A stretch of 64,000 bases of DNA from Steinernema hermaphroditum (taxonomy: Eukaryota > Nematoda > Chromadorea > Rhabditida > Steinernematidae), in NCBI GenBank assembly GCA_030435675.1, contig CM059624.1, positions 11,680,769 to 11,744,768 of the forward strand, read 5' to 3'. The notes under the pieces are model-generated. The model ran no database searches, was not told the DNA's origin, and worked only from the letters and a program-made list of their open reading frames with translations. Of this stretch, positions 22,801-34,477 are shown piece after piece. A program made the position numbers and the translations under genes. Numbering within the stretch: the stretch's first letter is position 1; each line of letters starts with the position of its first letter.

Positions 22801-25800
22801 CAACGTTTCTGCAGAAGGTCAGCATGAGGTCTGTGATGTTACGGTACCTCGCAGTCCTCCTTGGTCACAAAATTGTTCGAATTTCCCTTCGTTCCGAAGT
22901 AGTTGAAGGCGAAACATTGCCTTCTGGTGGTGTCGAAGTAGAACCTGGTCAAGGAGAGGTCACCCTCACCTTTGTTCATCGCCTCAGAACAAGGATCAGA
23001 CACTAGAAATACCGTATCAGCCCCAGTTGACACAAATACACACAGCCACACAAATCGCTCTCTTTCACACACACTCAAGAAGCACATGCTGGTTAGAAAA
23101 CAGTACCGTTTTTCAGGCAGCACTGAGTGGTTAGCCTGTCGGCGCCCACGTGGCACCAGAACCCGTCGGGACAGCGCCCCTCAGGGCAGGGGATAGGTTC
23201 AGAAGGTCCAGGGGGATTGGGGCATACGGTAGGCGCCCCAGGACAGCGTTGGTGGCACTCTTCAAGGGTTAGAAAGTTGTTAGAGTTGCCGAAGGTCCCG
23301 GCATAGGCGAACGGCACACAACGACCAACAGAGGCATCGAAGCCATACCGTATGATACGGCGAGTACCGTAACCTCGGCTGATTAGGTGCTCGCAGGGAT
23401 TGTCCACAATGATTTGAGTGTGGATTGGGGACCTGACTCCTGAAATTTCGAATGTTTAAAGATTTTATCCCATAGAACTTACGAAGTGGACAGCATACGG
23501 TACTTGGGGGGTTTATGCCCTTTGTGCAGGTGTACTGAGGACCACACACATTGTCGGCATAGCAAAGCCTGATATCTCCATTTGAGTCCTTTTCTGGATG
23601 CTCGCCGTCGCCACAGGGGTTGACATAAACTAAAGAGGATGAATTTGGAGGCTTCGTACATGGAACATACCTGGACACCTCAACTCGCACATCTCCTTCG
23701 TCAAAAAGTTGTTCATGTTGCCTTTGCTACCGTAATACTCAAACTCGAAACATTCCTTTCTCTTTATGTCGTATCCATACCGCAAGATCCTCTCTTCGCC
23801 TTCGCCCAGATTCACGGGAACAGCGCAAGGATCTCCATCTCCGGGACAACAGAACGCCTCTTTCGAGCTCACGTGGCACCAACTGTCCTCTGGGCAGTCT
23901 TCTGATCGGGAACAGTTTACGGGATACGGTAGATCGAACTCCATCGGACGGGTAACGGGTTTTTCAAACGGGCATGGGTTCCCGAAAACGGGACAGATCT
24001 GCTCACATTCTTCTTTTGTGGCAAAATTATTGGCGTTTCCTTTTCGGCCACTGTACTCAAATGGACCGCAAGAACTGCGATCGATGTGGTAAGTCCATCG
24101 CTGGATGGATTTTGTGCCCCGGCCAGAGATGCTGTGTGGGAGCAGGCAGGGATGTACATCTAGAGCGGTGATTGGGAGATAGAGGTCTTGCGGAGTGAAC
24201 TGACCTCCAGTTGGGCAACAAACTCCGGGCTGGGAACGGTCCGATTTGTGGCACCAGTGGCCCGAGGGGCAGTCGAAGTTCAAGTCACATCTCCTAGGAT
24301 AAGACTTTTTTGTTATGTCAATATGCAGGGTCCGCAGGGGTTGGTAGAAGGGGTGTTTTTCAGTAAATTTCTGCAGTAATTTTTTGTATATCTTACCTCG
24401 TTGAATCGGTATCCTCGTCCACCAGAGCAGAACCACTCGGACAAGCGTTGATCATATCTAAACGTCACAGTTTTAATCGGCGAACCATGTCCAGCCACTC
24501 ACCACCGTAGCACAACGCCTTGCATCTCTGAATCGTCTCGAAATTATTCGCATTTCCCTCTTTTCCGCCATAGATAAAAGTCTCACACCGTTTTTTCTTC
24601 GCGTTGTAATAGAACCTCTTCTGCAAATCGCTTCCAGAACCCCTCTTCTTGGGGAGCCTGCAGACGTCAAAGGAAGTGGCTGAAATGGGGTCGGAAAGGG
24701 GAGTCAGAACCATGCGGGAGATAGAACAGAACGAAACCGCACACACACTCGAGAACTGCACACTGTCGACTTTTCGGGGCGAATCTTTGGACTGCTTACC
24801 TAGAGCCTGGCAACAAACGCTCGTCTGGGCCGTGGCGCCTACGTGGCAGTAGTAACCAGCGGGGCAGATGGCCTGGTTGGCAGCGGAACACTGCTGTGTA
24901 ACTCCTTGATTGCGATAGGGGAAGCCGCGGGCACATGGATTGACCACGCAGGCGTTCTGACACTCCTGCTGCGTGAGGAAGTTGTTCTCGTTGCCCTGGA
25001 GGCCCTTGTAGATGCAGGACTGACACTGCTGAGTGAGGGGGTTGAAGTACCAACGCTGGAGGTTGGCGTTTCCGACGCCGATGTTGAGCGGCTGGTTGCA
25101 GCGGTCGACATTCGCTGAAAATGAAAATGACTCGTGGGGATATTTCAAAGGGCGCTTCTCTAGAGCTGTTTACAAAGGCCAAAGACCTCATCATAAAAGT
25201 GAACGACCCAATAATATCGATGTATCTTTATGCTATCCTTCAGTCTCCCAAACCTACCTGGCTTATTGCAGCAAACAGTCGTTGTGGGAGTGGCTCCAAC
25301 ATGACAGAACTGATTTCCATTACAAGTGGTGGTAAGAACAGAGCCAGGGGCGCATTGAGTGACCGCGGGAGCGTTTCCATAGGCACAAGGGTTCGGACTT
25401 TCTAAAGATCACCGCTTAGAAGATGATCGTCGGAGGGGAAAGGGAGCCAAGCAAAGAGCACAGCAGAAAACAGCAAAACCTGGACAAGTCTTCTGGCACT
25501 CCTCAAGCATCGCGAAGTTGTTTCGATTGCCTCCAGAGCCGAAGTAGACGAACTGCTCGCACATCTTCGTTTTGCTGTTGAAGAAGTAGCGCGAGAGCTG
25601 TAGGGCGCCGACGCCCTGGTCCCGGTCCTGAGTGCATGGGTCGACTGAAAAACACAGCAAACTGCTCAGAAGGAACGCACTTCAAACGGGGCGGCGAGAG
25701 TGGAGTGAAGTTGTGTTAGGTGGTGAACTGTGAGGGTGTTTTAATAATTGGATTACTCATCGATCTAATTTTGACCACCCTAATTTGGAATTGACCAGGG

Positions 25801-27565
25801 TTCGCTTAGTTTCATGTGCTTTGTGAATCGTTAAATTCTCGCATCCAATGTGCTCCTTTCCATGCTTAAGCCAAGCATAGCCACACTCAAAGCGTCAGTT
25901 AACCTTGCACAGGTGGCAGGATGACCACGATGTTAGTTGTGCCCTGAGTCCGTCGACACTGACGACACATGCACTCGCACTCCTCCACGCTTTGGAAACT
26001 GTTTTCGCTCTCGCCGCCGCCGCGGAACAGATAGAGATGACACGAACCCGTGCTCGGCTCGAAGTACCAACGCGGGATCTGGAAGACGCCGACCCCGGGG
26101 GAGTACGGTAGCAGGCAGCATGCAGCCGCGGTCGGCTGTGCGATCGCGGGTGAGTTGAGGACGAAGGTGTTGTCTAAACGCGTGTTAGTGTGTTGTGTGC
26201 ACTCATTAGTCGTGGTTAGTGCGTGATTACGGTAGCCCAGAGGCGCACTCCTGCAAGCCTACCTTCGCACACTTGCTGACACGCCTGGAACGTCTCGAAG
26301 TTGTTGGCGTTGCCGCAGCATCCCGACCAGTAGAACAGCTCGCAGCGCATGCGATTCGGGTTGAAGTACCATCGCGGGATACTGTAGCGTCCGGTGCCGA
26401 TCTGCTGAGGCAGTTGACAGGCACTTCCGCCGACTAAAATTAGATTGGATTACCCGCTGTTTGGATATGGACGCGCGAAGCTCTCGAGAGGCGCGCGCCA
26501 CTTCCGCGAAACGCACTTACCAGATGGGACGAACTGGGAGGGCTGGTAGCTGTTGAAGACCGCCGGAGGCTGAGGATAGCCGAGTTGGGCATTTTCGACG
26601 GAAGAAAGTTGGGGCTGGAGGCTGTAGTGGCCCGGATGAAGGGCTTTGTGGGGTTGAGTGGCTGGTGACTGAGTCTGAATATGAATGGCGTAAATCACTG
26701 AACCACAGGCGATTTTGAAAGTACAAGTTGTAAGAGAGCCAAGCCTAGGCCGGGTACAAGACTGAAAACGAAGCTGGCTTCGACTAAGTTCGCTAAGTTT
26801 TCACTATCTATCAGCCTAAGAAATAATACAACGTTCAGTTCAGGAGACATCGGAACGCTTTGCTTTGGATTATAACCGTTCCAGGTATCCTCTTTGGAAG
26901 TTTCAAGCGTCACTTTTGGTACATTCCAGCACCTACTTTTATGTCTATCGCTTTGGAGCGCCCCTCGAGTATAATTCCTCAACACAGTTATTCGAAAATC
27001 AATAAGAATAAGGGAATAAAAGGGCATGAGGTGGCTAGGATAATTAGTCAATGTTAGCCATTAATCAATCAAAATCAGCAAACCATGAAACTGACGTACA
27101 GGCGGTTTGAAAGGTACAAGCTGTAGGAGAGGCAAGCCTAGGTCGTGTACAAGACTGAAAACGAAACTTCGACTAAGTTTGCCACAGTTTTTTCTCTCTA
27201 ATCATCAACCCAAAAATAACTACAACGTTTGAGATCAGGGCTGAAACTGACGTATGCTCAAAGTCAAATCAAAGTTCGCATAGATCTGTTTAAAGATCAA
27301 TCGCAATAGCTTTTGGCTTTGAATTGAACTAACATCGAGTTACTTACTCTTTGGCTGCAGAAGTTGCTATGGTTCTATTGTCAAGATCAGTCAAGTGATA
27401 GATAACAACGCCTAGATTCAATGTGCCCACCTCATTCTGCTGTTGAGATCCAAAGATGAGATTCCTCATGGCGGCAATGAAACTTGCATCGTCGGCCACG
27501 GCGACGTTCACCAGCAGAGTGACGACGAGAAGGGCCCCAAAGGCCCTACGGTGTGAAGACAACAT
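13843..27565 (-). CDS. Giant secreted Kunitz/lustrin multidomain protein (MLT-11-like)
   Basis: Twenty-eight minus-strand exons join with consistent phases (nearly all phase 1) into about 2,229 residues. Boundaries, 5' to 3': 27565-27431, 26674-26521, 26433-26263, 26173-25904, 25644-25480, 25401-25258, 25114-24800, 24679-24503, 24457-24397, 24293-23671, 23629-23483, 23439-23107, 23002-22848, 22808-22367, 22324-22164, 22122-21915, 18513-18202, 17997-17830, 17403-17080, 16845-16513, 16347-16216, 16171-15539, 15358-15191, 15066-14911, 14867-14700, 14562-14110, 14068-13972, 13927-13843. The start (MLSSHRRAFGALLVVTLLVN) is a signal peptide 23 bases after an acceptor-like cctacag. A Pro/Gln-rich region follows, then 21 Kunitz-like domains (pattern RWYY...C.PF.Y.G..GN.NNF...C...C) alternating with about 18 lustrin-type repeats (NPC...C...WCH.G....CCPG). 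Every Kunitz-like unit lacks the Cys of the usual G-P-C loop. In C. elegans a protein of this type (MLT-11) acts in moulting; orthology is inference. A 3.4-kb intron (18514-21914) contains two plus-strand genes. Confidence 0.88.
18801..19874 (+). pseudogene. Prolyl 4-hydroxylase-like 2OG/Fe(II) dioxygenase, splice-defective copy
   Basis: Exons 18801-18869, 18914-19125, 19170-19335, then about 19443-19635, and 19675-19874. A signal peptide (MRFVSGGFLFLIIFGGARG) follows an acceptor-like ccctcag 10 bases upstream. The catalytic half shows the P4H alpha pattern: ERMNVTSENTSFRHK, GHYAPHYDHLDD (iron-binding H-x-D), GGGTVFPYLGVTVQP, and HGACPIRSGTK (distal His and 2OG-binding Lys). The donor after 19335 is good, but between the last in-frame stop (about 19405) and the GHYAPHYD codons there is no AG, so no canonical acceptor can restore the frame. 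Either a non-canonical acceptor is used or the gene is dead. The collagen-peptide-binding N-terminal domain of classical P4H alpha is absent. It lies nested, antisense, in the Kunitz/lustrin gene's intron. Confidence 0.7.
19889..20707. repeat. Three exact copies of a 21-nt motif around the P4H genes
   Basis: Direct copies at 19889-19909 and 20405-20425, and an exact inverted copy at 20687-20707 (core tgtatcaagctaagtaaa). The first lies just after the stop of the P4H copy at 18801. The second and third flank exon 1 of the intact P4H gene, the third being inside its first intron. Adjacent DNA before the second copy also resembles the 3' end of the upstream P4H copy, so the duplication boundary probably runs through here. 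Confidence 0.8.
20475..21897 (+). CDS. Prolyl 4-hydroxylase-like 2OG/Fe(II) dioxygenase
   Basis: Exons 20475-20613, 21078-21232, 21274-21562 and 21608-21897 give 290 residues. A signal peptide (MVIGTAALWMFSLIFCV) leads into a short N-terminal region, then the catalytic domain: YGPGGHYAPHYDML (iron H-x-D), RIVTFLTVLKTAQKGGGTVF, GDVMFWFNMEPD, and LHGACPILEGEK (second iron His, 2OG Lys). Such enzymes hydroxylate prolines in collagens or related proteins in the ER. The length is about half that of classical alpha subunits, which carry an N-terminal peptide-binding domain. The stop is followed five bases later by a polyadenylation signal, only 18 bases from the opposing Kunitz/lustrin exon ending at 21915. 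It is the intact partner of the copy at 18801. Confidence 0.85.
26706..26852. repeat. Intronic direct repeat, copy A
   Basis: About 147 bases, similar (roughly three quarters by eye) to 27099-27245, both within the first intron of the Kunitz/lustrin gene. Shared blocks include gccaagcctagg and gtacaagactgaaaacgaa. Confidence 0.65.
27099..27245. repeat. Intronic direct repeat, copy B
   Basis: Second copy of the intronic duplication described at 26706. It retains a plausible minus-strand mini-exon with splice signals (about 27100-27120, LVPFKPP frame), which may be coincidence. Confidence 0.6.
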
Positions 27566-30500
27566 CGATCCGCTTCGACGCTTTGCTGTAGGACCCAACG
27601 CCTCGGAGTGACCACTGGGGTTCTGGAACGACGAAGTGGAGAGGTCCGCGCGACAGGGGATGACATGTCAGATCGCGTCGCCCACACGACTGCGCGCATC
27701 CGAAGACAAACAGATTAGCACACCGAGACTGACAAGTCCGCAGAAGACGAGACGGATTATGGCCAGAGTCAACAAAGGCAAAAAATGGCGTTTTTGGAGA
27801 AAGTGGTAATCTCGGTGCTGCACGACTGGACAGACTCGTCTGGGAGACGGGTAACCCATCTACAAGACTTCAGAAGACAAAAAGGGGAGGACTTCAGAAT
27901 CCGGTTGACTCAAATTCAGAAAGTCCAAGTGAAATACAGGGAAGGCAGCTTACAAGAGAACGGTCAAGGGTTTTGCGCTCCAAGGCCTACCGGCATAGGA
28001 GTCATTCTTTGTAGAAATTCTTTGTAAAATGTTTCGTGTAAGATAATACTCAATTGAAAATTGAAAATGTGGCAATCAGTATGCCTTCAGCTTTAATGAC
28101 TTTTTTCATACAAATTCGTGACAGGTTCATCCTGATCAGGTTATAATATCTTCAATCGTTCCCTTTAAAGCTAATCGTTTTGGATAAGTCTGTCGAGTTT
28201 ACCAAAAAGACGATACAATAAAACATTCAAGTCGTATGTTATCCGAAACTTAGTACAAGTGAAATACAGGTGAAAGATCAAAGGATACAAGGAGGCCAGC
28301 TTACAGGGGAGCTTACAGAGGTGTTCCATTCCAAGGCCCAGGAGACATTCCGATCCAACAGCTTTGGTCATTTGCTCATCAGTCTGTCATTCACTTTCTG
28401 TTGTGATTGATAGAAATTAAGGATGGGTGACAGAATTAGCTTCCGCGCAACAATCCAACGATTACAACTTTCTAAAGTAGCATTACGAATTTCCATGAAC
28501 GTGATCAGAAAACGATCGATCTGGAGATGTCAATGGAAGACGAAACTGAGAACTGACTGTGAACGCCAACCACTCAGCTAGATTCTGCGGGAACCAACAT
28601 CCAACCACAAACCACGGACAAACAGAGTTTTCGAGTAAAACAGTTAGGAAAACAAGTTTCCGTCCGGAACTCTTTGCCAATGACTCAGCAGATTCCACAG
28701 AATCCGGTCACCCGGGGCGACATCCCGCACCCTTGACTCAGCAAAAGACTGAGACTAGGAAAGCACAAACTTAAATGCAACACTAATCGCGGAGTCGGGA
28801 GACAACAACTTGACCATCGCGACGCGACACGACCGGTCTGTCGGGTGGTGAAGACGGCGTTAGGCCCGCTCGCTCCGGGGAGGGACGGTCCACTCGACGG
28901 CTGCGCGCTGTGATAAATGCAATCAAAGGAGAAACTGGTCAGCGGCCTCCTACGGGGCCCAAGAGTGCGCAACGATTTTTTGGCCGCCGGCGACTCTCCG
29001 GGCCACTCGAAGCCGCTTGCTCTACAGAGTGTCCTAACAATAGCCGGCTGAAACGAGTACTCGCCGAGGACAATCCGATATGCCCCGCGGGTGGGGCCAG
29101 AAGGGTCGCCACGCTTTTTGGGTACGACTTCGGACTGAGTTCGGAGGAGAGCGGACGGAGAGGACAGTTGGGTAAACAGAACGGTGGACATCGATGCGCC
29201 GAGCGGGGAGACGAGGCGATTCGATCGCTTCGGGACGACGAATACTTCCGTCTTAAAAAAGGCGATCATTGAGGCAAATGGCGATGTGTAGGTGAGTACA
29301 ATAAGAAGGCGCTTGTTTGGCTGACACCGAGAAGGTAAACAGGGAATGTTGCGAGGGTGCGAGTTTGCAAATCAGAGTACGTTCGGAGGGACCACGTGTG
29401 AGATGAATGGCAAAGAAGAGCAAAGTGATCGATCTATTTATTTTTCACGCCCAGCCTCAGTTTCCACTCACTTCTTGTACCCGTTACAAGCAATTCGTCG
29501 CGGAAGAAGATGGTGACTAACCACGATTGACCAATGGTATCAAATTGGTCATACTGCATACGATTAGAAGGATTTTACGGGTACTTACGAATGATTAATA
29601 GCATGTAGCATGATATACACAACGACTGCGAAACAAAACGCCACTGAGAAAGACACCAGAGAGAACGAAAATCTCTGACAAAGAGGGTAAGTATGCAGTT
29701 GAATGCGTATTTTTTTGGACTATATCAATCGGGAAAGGTACCTTCTTTTTCATCTTTGAGATGTTTCCCCAGAAGATATCACTTCAGGTATTGAAACGTT
29801 ATTTAAAAAAGAAGTCAAAATGGAAAACAAAGACACAAATCCATCCTGTCGATATAACCTGTCTAACTTATATCTCATATGTCGATTCGTTGAAGCATGC
29901 CATGATGTTGTGGGCATTAACTGCATTCACAGAGGAGTGGGTCATTTTGTACAGTTCTCCGCAAAGTGGTCATGTCGTAATACGTGTCTCTTTTTCATGT
30001 TTCACGTACATATGGAAACATTCACTCTAACGGTTAAAAAGTTGGCAAAAGTGCATAAAAATAAAAAACTTACTGTATAGACTAGTTACTAAAAGTCAGG
30101 CAGTAAAATAATATTTAATTCAGCTCCGATTTCATCCAATAAGCATTCAACTAATGGAAGCAGCGAGTCCGGAAGCAGTAACCGGACAGTAGAGTCAGTG
30201 TCAGCTCGTTTCCTCGTATCATAGCGCGAGAGGCGGGCTCATCGCCTCATTTTTTTGGCGCCACCGACGGCGGTGTACCGCTCGTCGCCAGTGACGGACG
30301 TCTTGACCAGGCGGCCCGCTGAAGTGCATCCTCTCAAAGGCGCTTCGCACCTCGCCACCGAGAACTTCCGCTAGTTCTGACACTTTCCTGCGCCACCATA
30401 AGCGTATATTGTGTTCATATGAGAATCAATTCTCAATCAAATCAAATCAAATCAATGACGTACATCGAAAAAAACGTAATTTCTGATGTTCATATGAGAA

Positions 30501-31544
30501 TCAGTGCAGACGCGTGCACTTTAAGGCAAGGAGATGTGTTTTTAGGTGTCAGATTTCGCGCTTTTCGAGCGAAATCGAAGATCGCCGGACAGTCCGTGCA
30601 AAACACTTTAGCCATTGAAAACATGACTTCCCTGGGCCGCACGATCTGTTAAGGGTCCCAAGTCAAAGTGGTGGATATGAGCAATTAAAACACATCAGAG
30701 GAAGGTTTGTCAAAGTTGTGTACGCAATGGGAAGAAACTACAAAAAAAATAAAAAGAATATGACGAGGAAAGCTTTGATAAAGATCTGTGTTGCGATAAT
30801 ACTTATAGATCCAGAAGACTCCACCAGAACACAATGACACGGTTACTTCACCGATCAATCGTACAAGCAGTCGCACAAAACGACCGATCCCCAGTAAACG
30901 TGGATAACAAGACCAATGAATCAATCCTGCAAATGTGTTGTCTGTCTAGAGTTCTTTCTCGAAACTTCCATAAGTCTGGTTCGTCTCATCCTTTGCAACG
31001 TCTCGTAGACCGCAGGGTCTGGTGTTCATCGCACTTTCGTTCCTTCGCTTCGCGGAATGTCTCCTCCATGTGCGTGAGTTAATGCTGAGAACAAGTCGAA
31101 TCCGATGTTTAGCTATGGAGGCAGTTATTGCCGTGCTTCCCGGGATTCAAAAAGGTCGGAATCGACTGGTCGCGACGACACGAAGATAAGAAAGAATTGG
31201 ACGAAAAGAGTCGATCATTTGATTCGCTAAGACTATTTTGAGGGAAGTGAACTTCATTTCAGTGAAACTCTTCATGTTTTCCGAAATAATTGGGTCAACA
31301 ATGTGTTGTTGTGGACCTCCTAGGATGTCCGGTTTTCGTCCACATCATCTTCTCCCACTAATCCACTCTTTCCTGAACCACCCCTATCTTTCCATCCGAT
31401 CCTGTTAGTGACCACTTCTCCTCGCGCATTCTTGCACCGTTTCTCGCGTGTGCTGCACACTTTTGTTTGCACAGAGGAGCGTCTCTCGAGACTGACCACT
31501 TCTCCATAATCCGTCATTCATTTTTCAAATTTGTTTGCTCACTC
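27566..31544. other. Long intergenic region
   Basis: About 4 kb without a supported gene; the first part is presumably the promoter of the Kunitz/lustrin gene. At 28685-29272 both strands have long open frames in a GC-rich block, but neither has a domain or splice support. At about 30240-30360 the minus strand has a short stretch with good codon bias (LVKTSVTGDERYTAVGGAK then stop) that may be an orphan last exon. A 16-base direct repeat (ttcatatgagaatca core) occurs at about 30414 and 30488. Confidence 0.35.
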
Positions 31545-31942
31545 ATGACCGCAGATCCAAGCGATTCAAGCGGAGACAAAAAGTCGGAAAGTGCATTTCA
31601 AGGAGCTGAAAGAAACCGCTTCAACCAGCAAAATAACAAAAGGGGCTCTTCTTTCTCGCTTTCCTCGAAGCGTCGGTTCCTGTTATAAACTTCTTCCATA
31701 TTCAGGGCTAAGCGACAGCTTCCCCTCTCGGAAGCGAGCCGCCTCCAACCTCAGCTGCACAGAAACCACAGAAACTCCTTCGCCCTTTGCCTCGTGAACT
31801 CAGTCCTGAACATTCTCAACTGCTTTTTCCCAATGACGTAGAAGAAAGATGGACAACGGAACAGCTGGCTACCGCTACGGAAGAGCGATGCGCGGCTATA
31901 TGCGCAATATTCCCACCCGAGGACAATGAAGCCGACTGCTGA
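31545..31942 (+). CDS. Uncharacterised small hydrophilic protein
   Basis: Two exons, 31545-31671 and 31713-31942, joined in phase 1 give 118 residues. The N-terminus is Ser/Asp/Lys-rich (MTADPSDSSGDKKSES). The second exon is Pro-rich (SEPPPTSAAQKPQKLLRPLP), then acidic and helical (EERWTTEQLATATEERCAAI), ending FPPEDNEADC. The second exon's frame has clear coding bias, but the donor (c/gtcggt) is weak. No family is recognised; a nuclear regulatory protein is only a guess from composition. Confidence 0.45.
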
Positions 31943-32109
31943 GTGCTTCCTTGGACTCCTTGCATCGGAATTGAATCAATTGCTATACAACCAACTTGCT
32001 ACCAATACAGACAAAACAATTTATCGGTACAGTTCGCAAATTTTGGAATTCGACAATAATAGATACGAGCGCCACTGTCCTATAACAAACGAAAACAATA
32101 CGTATACGA

Positions 32110-33554
32110 TCACTGGAGATGGCTGAAGTCGGTCGGCCCGCGCTCCTTCCTCTCCTCGCTCTTGTCCTGGTGGGCGACGCGCGTGTTCTCCGTTTCTTCG
32201 TTGGCGGTGAAGTAGACGCTGGAGCTCGTGTCCATCTCAAAGTGGCCGAGCATCGACGCCAGTGAGTCGGTCTCCGGTCGCGGCATCTTCATCACCTCCG
32301 CTTTGATAATCTTCTCCGCGGCGACGGCCACTTCCTCCCCATCTGTGGGCATCGACGCGTCTGACTGATCGCACACGGAGCTGGCACGGGAGGTGCGGCA
32401 ACTGTGGCTAGGCTCTTCTCCGCCCCATACGTTTAAGGCGCGTTTCCATTGGCGAACGAGATTGTCCCAGGAGCGACGGGAGTAGTTGATGAGCTTGTTC
32501 GGGGTGCGCGGGTGTACTCCCTTGACGCGCTTCTTTATAGGAATATCTGCCAAATAGCGGGCGTAGACGGGCTTCTCCTTGGCGCGCTCGATTTCGCGAG
32601 TACGACGTTTGAGCGCCTCTTCATCTGTGCACCATCCCAGTTTCGGTTCGGCCGTAGTGCTCGAAACGGACATTTCTGATGGGGCATCATCACTGGCGCT
32701 GGAGCAAACGGACGGAGTTCTGAAACGATAAATTCGTCATTGGGGGATCTGTCAACAAAGCATCTATTCGCTAGGAACATACTTGCAACAACTTGAATGT
32801 CGACCTCGAGAAAGAAGTCAGAAAGCAACGAACCTCGACTGAACTTGGCGGACGGCCTTCGTCTCATCGCTTCGCCGGATCTTTTTCGACACACGCCTGA
32901 AACAGTCAACTTTTACAACCTACAAACATCAACAGAAACGCGTACTTAGTCGACGCTCGCTTGCGAGGAGAGCGGCCGGCTTCATCTGTTTCGCTGGCCG
33001 AAACGCTCGAGAGCGACATCTTGCGCTTGCGGCTGCCGCTCAACTCCACGCGGCGCTTCTCTGCTTCCAGCCGCGCTATACGCGCACTTTTGCGCGTTTC
33101 CACGTCAATCGAACGGGAGAACCTGGAACGAAGGCGATGAATTCCCGCTTCGCCTGCTCAGAACCCACTTAAGCGTAGAATCGGCCTTCTTTGGTGCGCC
33201 CTTTCGAGGGCGCTTTCGCTCTTCCCGCTCCACAGCTTCTTGTTCCGCCGCTGCTCGCTCTGCAGCCGCGAGAAACTCCTCGTCTTCAATGACCAGCTCT
33301 ACCCACGACTTGTTGCCCAGATCTGGCAGCTCCAAGCTCAACTCGCCACTGCTCTCCTCCAGTCCTGCGTTCTCCTGGAACTGCAGGCGGCGCCGCGTAC
33401 GCGACAACTCCGGGAACTCGGCCGGGTCGCCGCTCTTCGATGAATCCGCCGGAACCGGGGTGGATGATGCCGGAGTGGCCGGCGTGCCGCTTGTCGAAGC
33501 ATTCGGGTCGGCGACGGCGCCCTTCGCGCGAAGATCCCATTTTCGAGCGTACAT
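32110..33554 (-). CDS. cdl-1: Histone RNA stem-loop binding protein
   Basis: SLBP binds the 3' stem-loop of replication-dependent histone mRNAs and drives their processing and translation. Exons 33554-33169, 33122-32946, 32896-32834 and 32719-32110 give 411 residues. The RNA-binding domain at about residues 245-310 is unmistakable: YARYLADIP, then GVHPRTPNK, then YSRRSWDNLVRQWKRALNVW, including the TPNK motif phosphorylated in known SLBPs. The N-terminal half is Ser/Pro and Lys/Arg rich with nuclear-localisation-like runs (KRKM, RSPRKRA). The start codon comes two bases after an acceptor-like gtttcag. The symbol follows the C. elegans SLBP; orthology is by domain only. Confidence 0.93.
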
Positions 33555-33840
33555 GGCTGAAACAAGAGGAGCGTCATGAAGAAGCGAAATTAGAGCGCGC
33601 GAGCACAGTAATGGTAGCTGCCGGAGTAAACAGGAGCGGCAGCAATAAGCAACAACGCTGGAAATGAGAAACGCAATGAAATCCGTAAACGCGGAGTGGA
33701 AGCCATTTATTGCGCGCGAGAGGTAAGACCGCGATTTCCACACACACAAAACCCTGTTCCCGCTCAGTTACTCACTCATCCCGAGAAAACGTTCGTTGAG
33801 ATATGTTTTGGCGAAATGCTTCCCATATTTATCTTTTTAG

Positions 33841-33890
33841 GACACCGTAAACGTATACCGTATACGACACCGTAAACGTATATCGTATAC
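33841..33890. repeat. Two-copy 25-nt tandem repeat
   Basis: Units 33841-33865 and 33866-33890 differ at a single base and contain nested palindromic pieces (gtatac, cgtata). They lie upstream of the SLBP gene. Confidence 0.85.
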
Positions 33891-34435
33891 GAGCCTTCCG
33901 ATTCACCATGCAGACCATGAGAATTAGATTTGAAATTTATTCTGAGGAAAATCCCCTAGTGAAATCCGCAACTATTCCGAATATGACGAATGTTTTCGTT
34001 TTCGCCATCATAAAAAGCGCTCTTTTCTCTGCGAAGAAGTCGAATTTGCAACATCCATGAATCGATGGCAAATTTTCTGCTGAGCAAATCATGTAATGAG
34101 ATCTGGAAAGGGTAACAAGGAGAGATTCTGTTGTCGCACTCATACTCATGCTCCCAAACAATTTGAACAAAAAAACGGTTGATTTCAAAGCTGTCCAAGC
34201 TATCCACTGCTTTGAAAGCTTCTGGAACTTTATGTTTCAGCTAATATGATGCATATTTTGGCGCACTCCGCCCGATTGATCACTCGTGGTCCCTTGGTTT
34301 TATCGAATTTCAACCGGTAGTCAGTTTTTTTCGCACTAGAATGACTCATTTGTTTTGCAGAAACCGTCTACAATGTTGCAGGGATTATCTATAACAGCTG
34401 CAAAAGCCGTTCCAGACACATGTCCACGCGAAGGG

Positions 34436-34444
34436 TATAAATAG
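34436..34444 (+). promoter_or_regulatory. TATA box of the mucin-like gene
   Basis: A consensus tataaatag lies 34-42 bases upstream of the ATG at 34478. This spacing argues that the in-frame ATG at 34445 is inside the core promoter, so translation starts at 34478. Confidence 0.6.
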
Positions 34445-34477
34445 ATGAATTCGGGCGCATTGTTCAGTCTTTGTGAG

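Noticed and set aside
24162..24204. Possible extra intron inside the 23671-24293 exon of the Kunitz/lustrin gene
   Set aside because: The roughly 45-nt segment is open and a multiple of three; splice signals exist but the exon also reads through, so it was left as one exon.
28685..29272. Overlapping long open frames on both strands
   Set aside because: Neither has recognisable domains, convincing codon bias or splice partners; a GC-rich block with few stops explains both.
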